A stretch of 42,272 nt of DNA. Origin: Clarireedia homoeocarpa (lineage: Eukaryota > Ascomycota > Leotiomycetes > Helotiales > Rutstroemiaceae). A program made the position numbers and the translations under genes. Shown here in pieces: positions 40,653 to 42,272 of this stretch (within the stretch, counting starts at the first letter, position 1; each line of letters opens with the position of its first letter). The notes under the pieces were generated by a model. The model had not been told where the DNA came from and searched no databases. It saw nothing but the letters and a program-made list of their open reading frames with translations. The stretch is from positions 1 through 42,272 of the forward strand of contig LNKV01000094.1 of assembly GCA_001465935.1 (NCBI GenBank), written 5' to 3'.

Positions 40653-41708
40653 ATGGGGAATTCAGGCTCAATATTGCCATGGGACAACTGGTTTTACCAT
40701 ATCGATGACTTGAAAGCCGAGGCGAATGATCTTCACAACACAGCAGTCTCTGCTCAAAATGACATACGTTCTAAGATTGTCCAATACGACAAATTGTTGA
40801 ACCAGAGCAAGCAGCTATTGTCTGCAAATGCTGCCCTCGTCATTATAACCCGGGCTATGAAGTTCAATGATCTGCAGCTAAAAGACTTTGAGGCCCAAGT
40901 GCGGGCTCTGCCCGATCCCCCAGCAGGTTGTGTTCCAGCAAAATTCGCAGGGTTTCTTTCCGAAATCACCGGATCAATCCTGGTATTGAAAGCCATCGTC
41001 AACCTCGGCCAGTTAGCCAAGGCTTCTTGGTTTGCAGAGGGTGCAGAAGTCGGAGGTGAAGTTGTCGAGGAGCTCGGGGTCGAGGGGCTCGCCGAAGCAG
41101 GTGTGGAAGTGGGAGTTGAGGCTGAGGTCGAGGCTGCTGTTGAAGTTGGTCTTGAGGTTGGTGTAGAGGTTGGAGTGGGAGCAGCACTTGCCGAAACCGG
41201 AATTGGCATCATTGCTGCCGTTGGCCTTGATGCTATCTTCGGGGCCATCAACGGTGCCAAGGAGCGTGACCAACTCCAAGCGCAAATCGACAAACTCAAT
41301 AATGCGCTGAGCAAGCTCAGAGGTTTTCAGAACGACCTAACCGAAAAGTTCAGGAGCCTGAACGGCTTTGTTATCAACGAGGAAACGCGTTTCAAAGGAA
41401 TTGTCAGGGCTCTTCAGGATGTCATTCCTTGCAGTTCTGCCGGGGCATGGCAGTATCTCCCTACCGACTCAAGTGCTATCCCTCAATACCTTGATGCACA
41501 AACCGCTGCGTTGACTTTTTACGGTCTCTTGTCCCAATTGCGCCTCACTTATCTGAAGGCAAAGGAACGCTCACCTACTGTATCCAAAGAAGCTATTATT
41601 ATGGCAGTAGAAATATCAGCCAAAGGAGATATTACGCATGAAGATCTTGAAAAGCTCTGGGATATTCTTCAGCAATATTCTGATGGCATGAAGGATGTTA
41701 ATCCCTGA
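40653..41708 (+). CDS. Uncharacterised helical protein with a central glycine-rich hydrophobic segment (paralogue 2)
   Basis: Single exon, 351 residues. The start MGNSGSILPWDNWFY fits the N-myristoylation pattern (Gly2, Ser6), which paralogue 1 lacks. It shares with paralogue 1 the LPWD-N/D-WFY opening, LQLKDFEAQVRALPDPP, SILVLKAIVNLGQLAK (108-123), the core AVGLDAIFGAINGAKERD (189-206) and the C-terminal pattern LLSQLRLTYLKAKERSP. Between the two hydrophobic segments, residues about 129-176 are a low-complexity run of VEVG/VEAE/LEVG tetrads, where paralogue 1 has an Ala/Glu-rich stretch. No catalytic motif, signal peptide or known domain is seen. A membrane-active function is possible but inferred. 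The gene lies about 120 bases from an LTR-like repeat. Confidence 0.82.
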   Translation: MGNSGSILPWDNWFYHIDDLKAEANDLHNTAVSAQNDIRSKIVQYDKLLNQSKQLLSANAALVIITRAMKFNDLQLKDFEAQVRALPDPPAGCVPAKFAGFLSEITGSILVLKAIVNLGQLAKASWFAEGAEVGGEVVEELGVEGLAEAGVEVGVEAEVEAAVEVGLEVGVEVGVGAALAETGIGIIAAVGLDAIFGAINGAKERDQLQAQIDKLNNALSKLRGFQNDLTEKFRSLNGFVINEETRFKGIVRALQDVIPCSSAGAWQYLPTDSSAIPQYLDAQTAALTFYGLLSQLRLTYLKAKERSPTVSKEAIIMAVEISAKGDITHEDLEKLWDILQQYSDGMKDVNP

Positions 41709-41826
41709 TCAGTCAATATCCACTTGTGGTTCACCCACCAAATAGCATCGAAGTTTTAGTTAGTCCTCTGTTTATAGATTTCTATTCCGTGAAAGAATTT
41801 ATAGTTTTCAATCTGCATATAAATAT

Positions 41827-41969
41827 TGTGACGAGACCACTAATAAAAGTACTGAATGACCTTAGAATTTACAACTAAAGAACTAAGAAGATCTTAAAGA
41901 TCTCGAGGGCTGATATATACTAAGGGGTCATATGTAGTCGCGTAGATCACGTGCCTAAAGTATATAACA
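41827..41969 (+). mobile_element. LTR-like repeat, copy 2
   Basis: Partner of the repeat at 8092-8282, same orientation, with the same TGTGACGA start and TATAACA end. It is shorter by about 48 bases because of a deletion after GATCACGTGCCTAAAG. An AT-saturated block starts about 25 bases downstream. Confidence 0.6.
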
Positions 41970-41994
41970 AAGAGAGTTCCGGTTTAAGTATTTA

Positions 41995-42272
41995 AGTATT
42001 ATTATAACAATTTATTTAAATTATTATATTATTTTGTTTTTTGAAAAAACTTATTTATAAATATATATATAATATTATTATTTAATAATAATTAATTAAT
42101 AAAATAATTAATTTTTTAATTAATTTAATTAAATAATAATATATTTATAATATATTATTATAATTATTAATAAAGAAAAAAATATAAAAACTCTATTTTT
42201 AAAATAAATAATAATTATTAAGATTATTTATTTATAAATTTATTAATAAATAAAAGATTATAATAATAATAT
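41995..42272. other. Start of a second AT-saturated block
   Basis: From about 41995 to the window end the sequence is almost only A and T, like the block at 9.2-11.6 kb, and continues beyond the window. It begins shortly after a GAGTTCCGGTTTAAG sequence that resembles GGAATTCCGTTTTTA at the left edge of the first block. Confidence 0.7.

Overview
The window is nuclear DNA of a filamentous ascomycete (Pezizomycotina), most likely a plant-associated member of the Leotiomycetes. This rests on many short GT-AG introns of about 50 to 120 bases with CTAAC/CTGAC-type branch sites, fungal protein families (Mediator kinase SSN3, a tetraspanin with a CCG motif, a PTH11/rhodopsin-type membrane protein, a CBM1-tailed esterase, an expansin-like protein), the fungal arginine attenuator peptide leader, and AT-saturated blocks that look mutated by RIP. 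The class-level assignment is inference.

Layout. 1-7.7 kb is ordinary gene-dense sequence: a tetraspanin, a DNAJC8-type J protein and the CDK8/SSN3 kinase (divergent, sharing a promoter with several minisatellites), and a mitochondrial carnitine/acylcarnitine carrier. 8.1-11.8 kb is a repeat island: an LTR-like repeat, a frameshifted pogo-type transposase fragment, about 2.5 kb of nearly pure A/T, and a border repeat. 11.9-18.6 kb flanks the island and carries secreted plant cell wall genes (acetyl xylan esterase with CBM1, expansin-like protein), a C2H2 zinc-finger gene broken by one TAG, and a BTB protein. 20-35.8 kb is mostly housekeeping: an intron-containing tRNA-His, an L-type cyclin, a GST with an apparent frameshift, a nicotinamide riboside kinase-like protein, ETF beta, a seven-helix membrane protein, an Acinus-like SAP/RGG protein, and the arginine-specific carbamoyl-phosphate synthase small subunit, preceded by a spliced upstream ORF that encodes the arginine attenuator peptide. 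35.8-38.4 kb is gene-free and full of repeat relics. 38.4-41.7 kb holds two divergent paralogous genes of a family I do not recognise, followed by a second copy of the LTR-like repeat and the start of another AT-rich block.

Functional links. The carnitine carrier and ETF beta both serve mitochondrial fatty-acid oxidation but are about 18 kb apart. The esterase and the expansin-like protein would both act on plant cell walls outside the cell. No biosynthetic gene cluster is present.

The two most interesting items are the head-to-head paralogue pair at 38421-41708, whose members share an almost identical central glycine-rich hydrophobic segment and diverge elsewhere, and the attenuator uORF at 33822-34210, which is split by two introns and includes a 13-base microexon. 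Exon boundaries were deduced by eye from splice signals, reading frame and family similarity. No alignment or database search was run.
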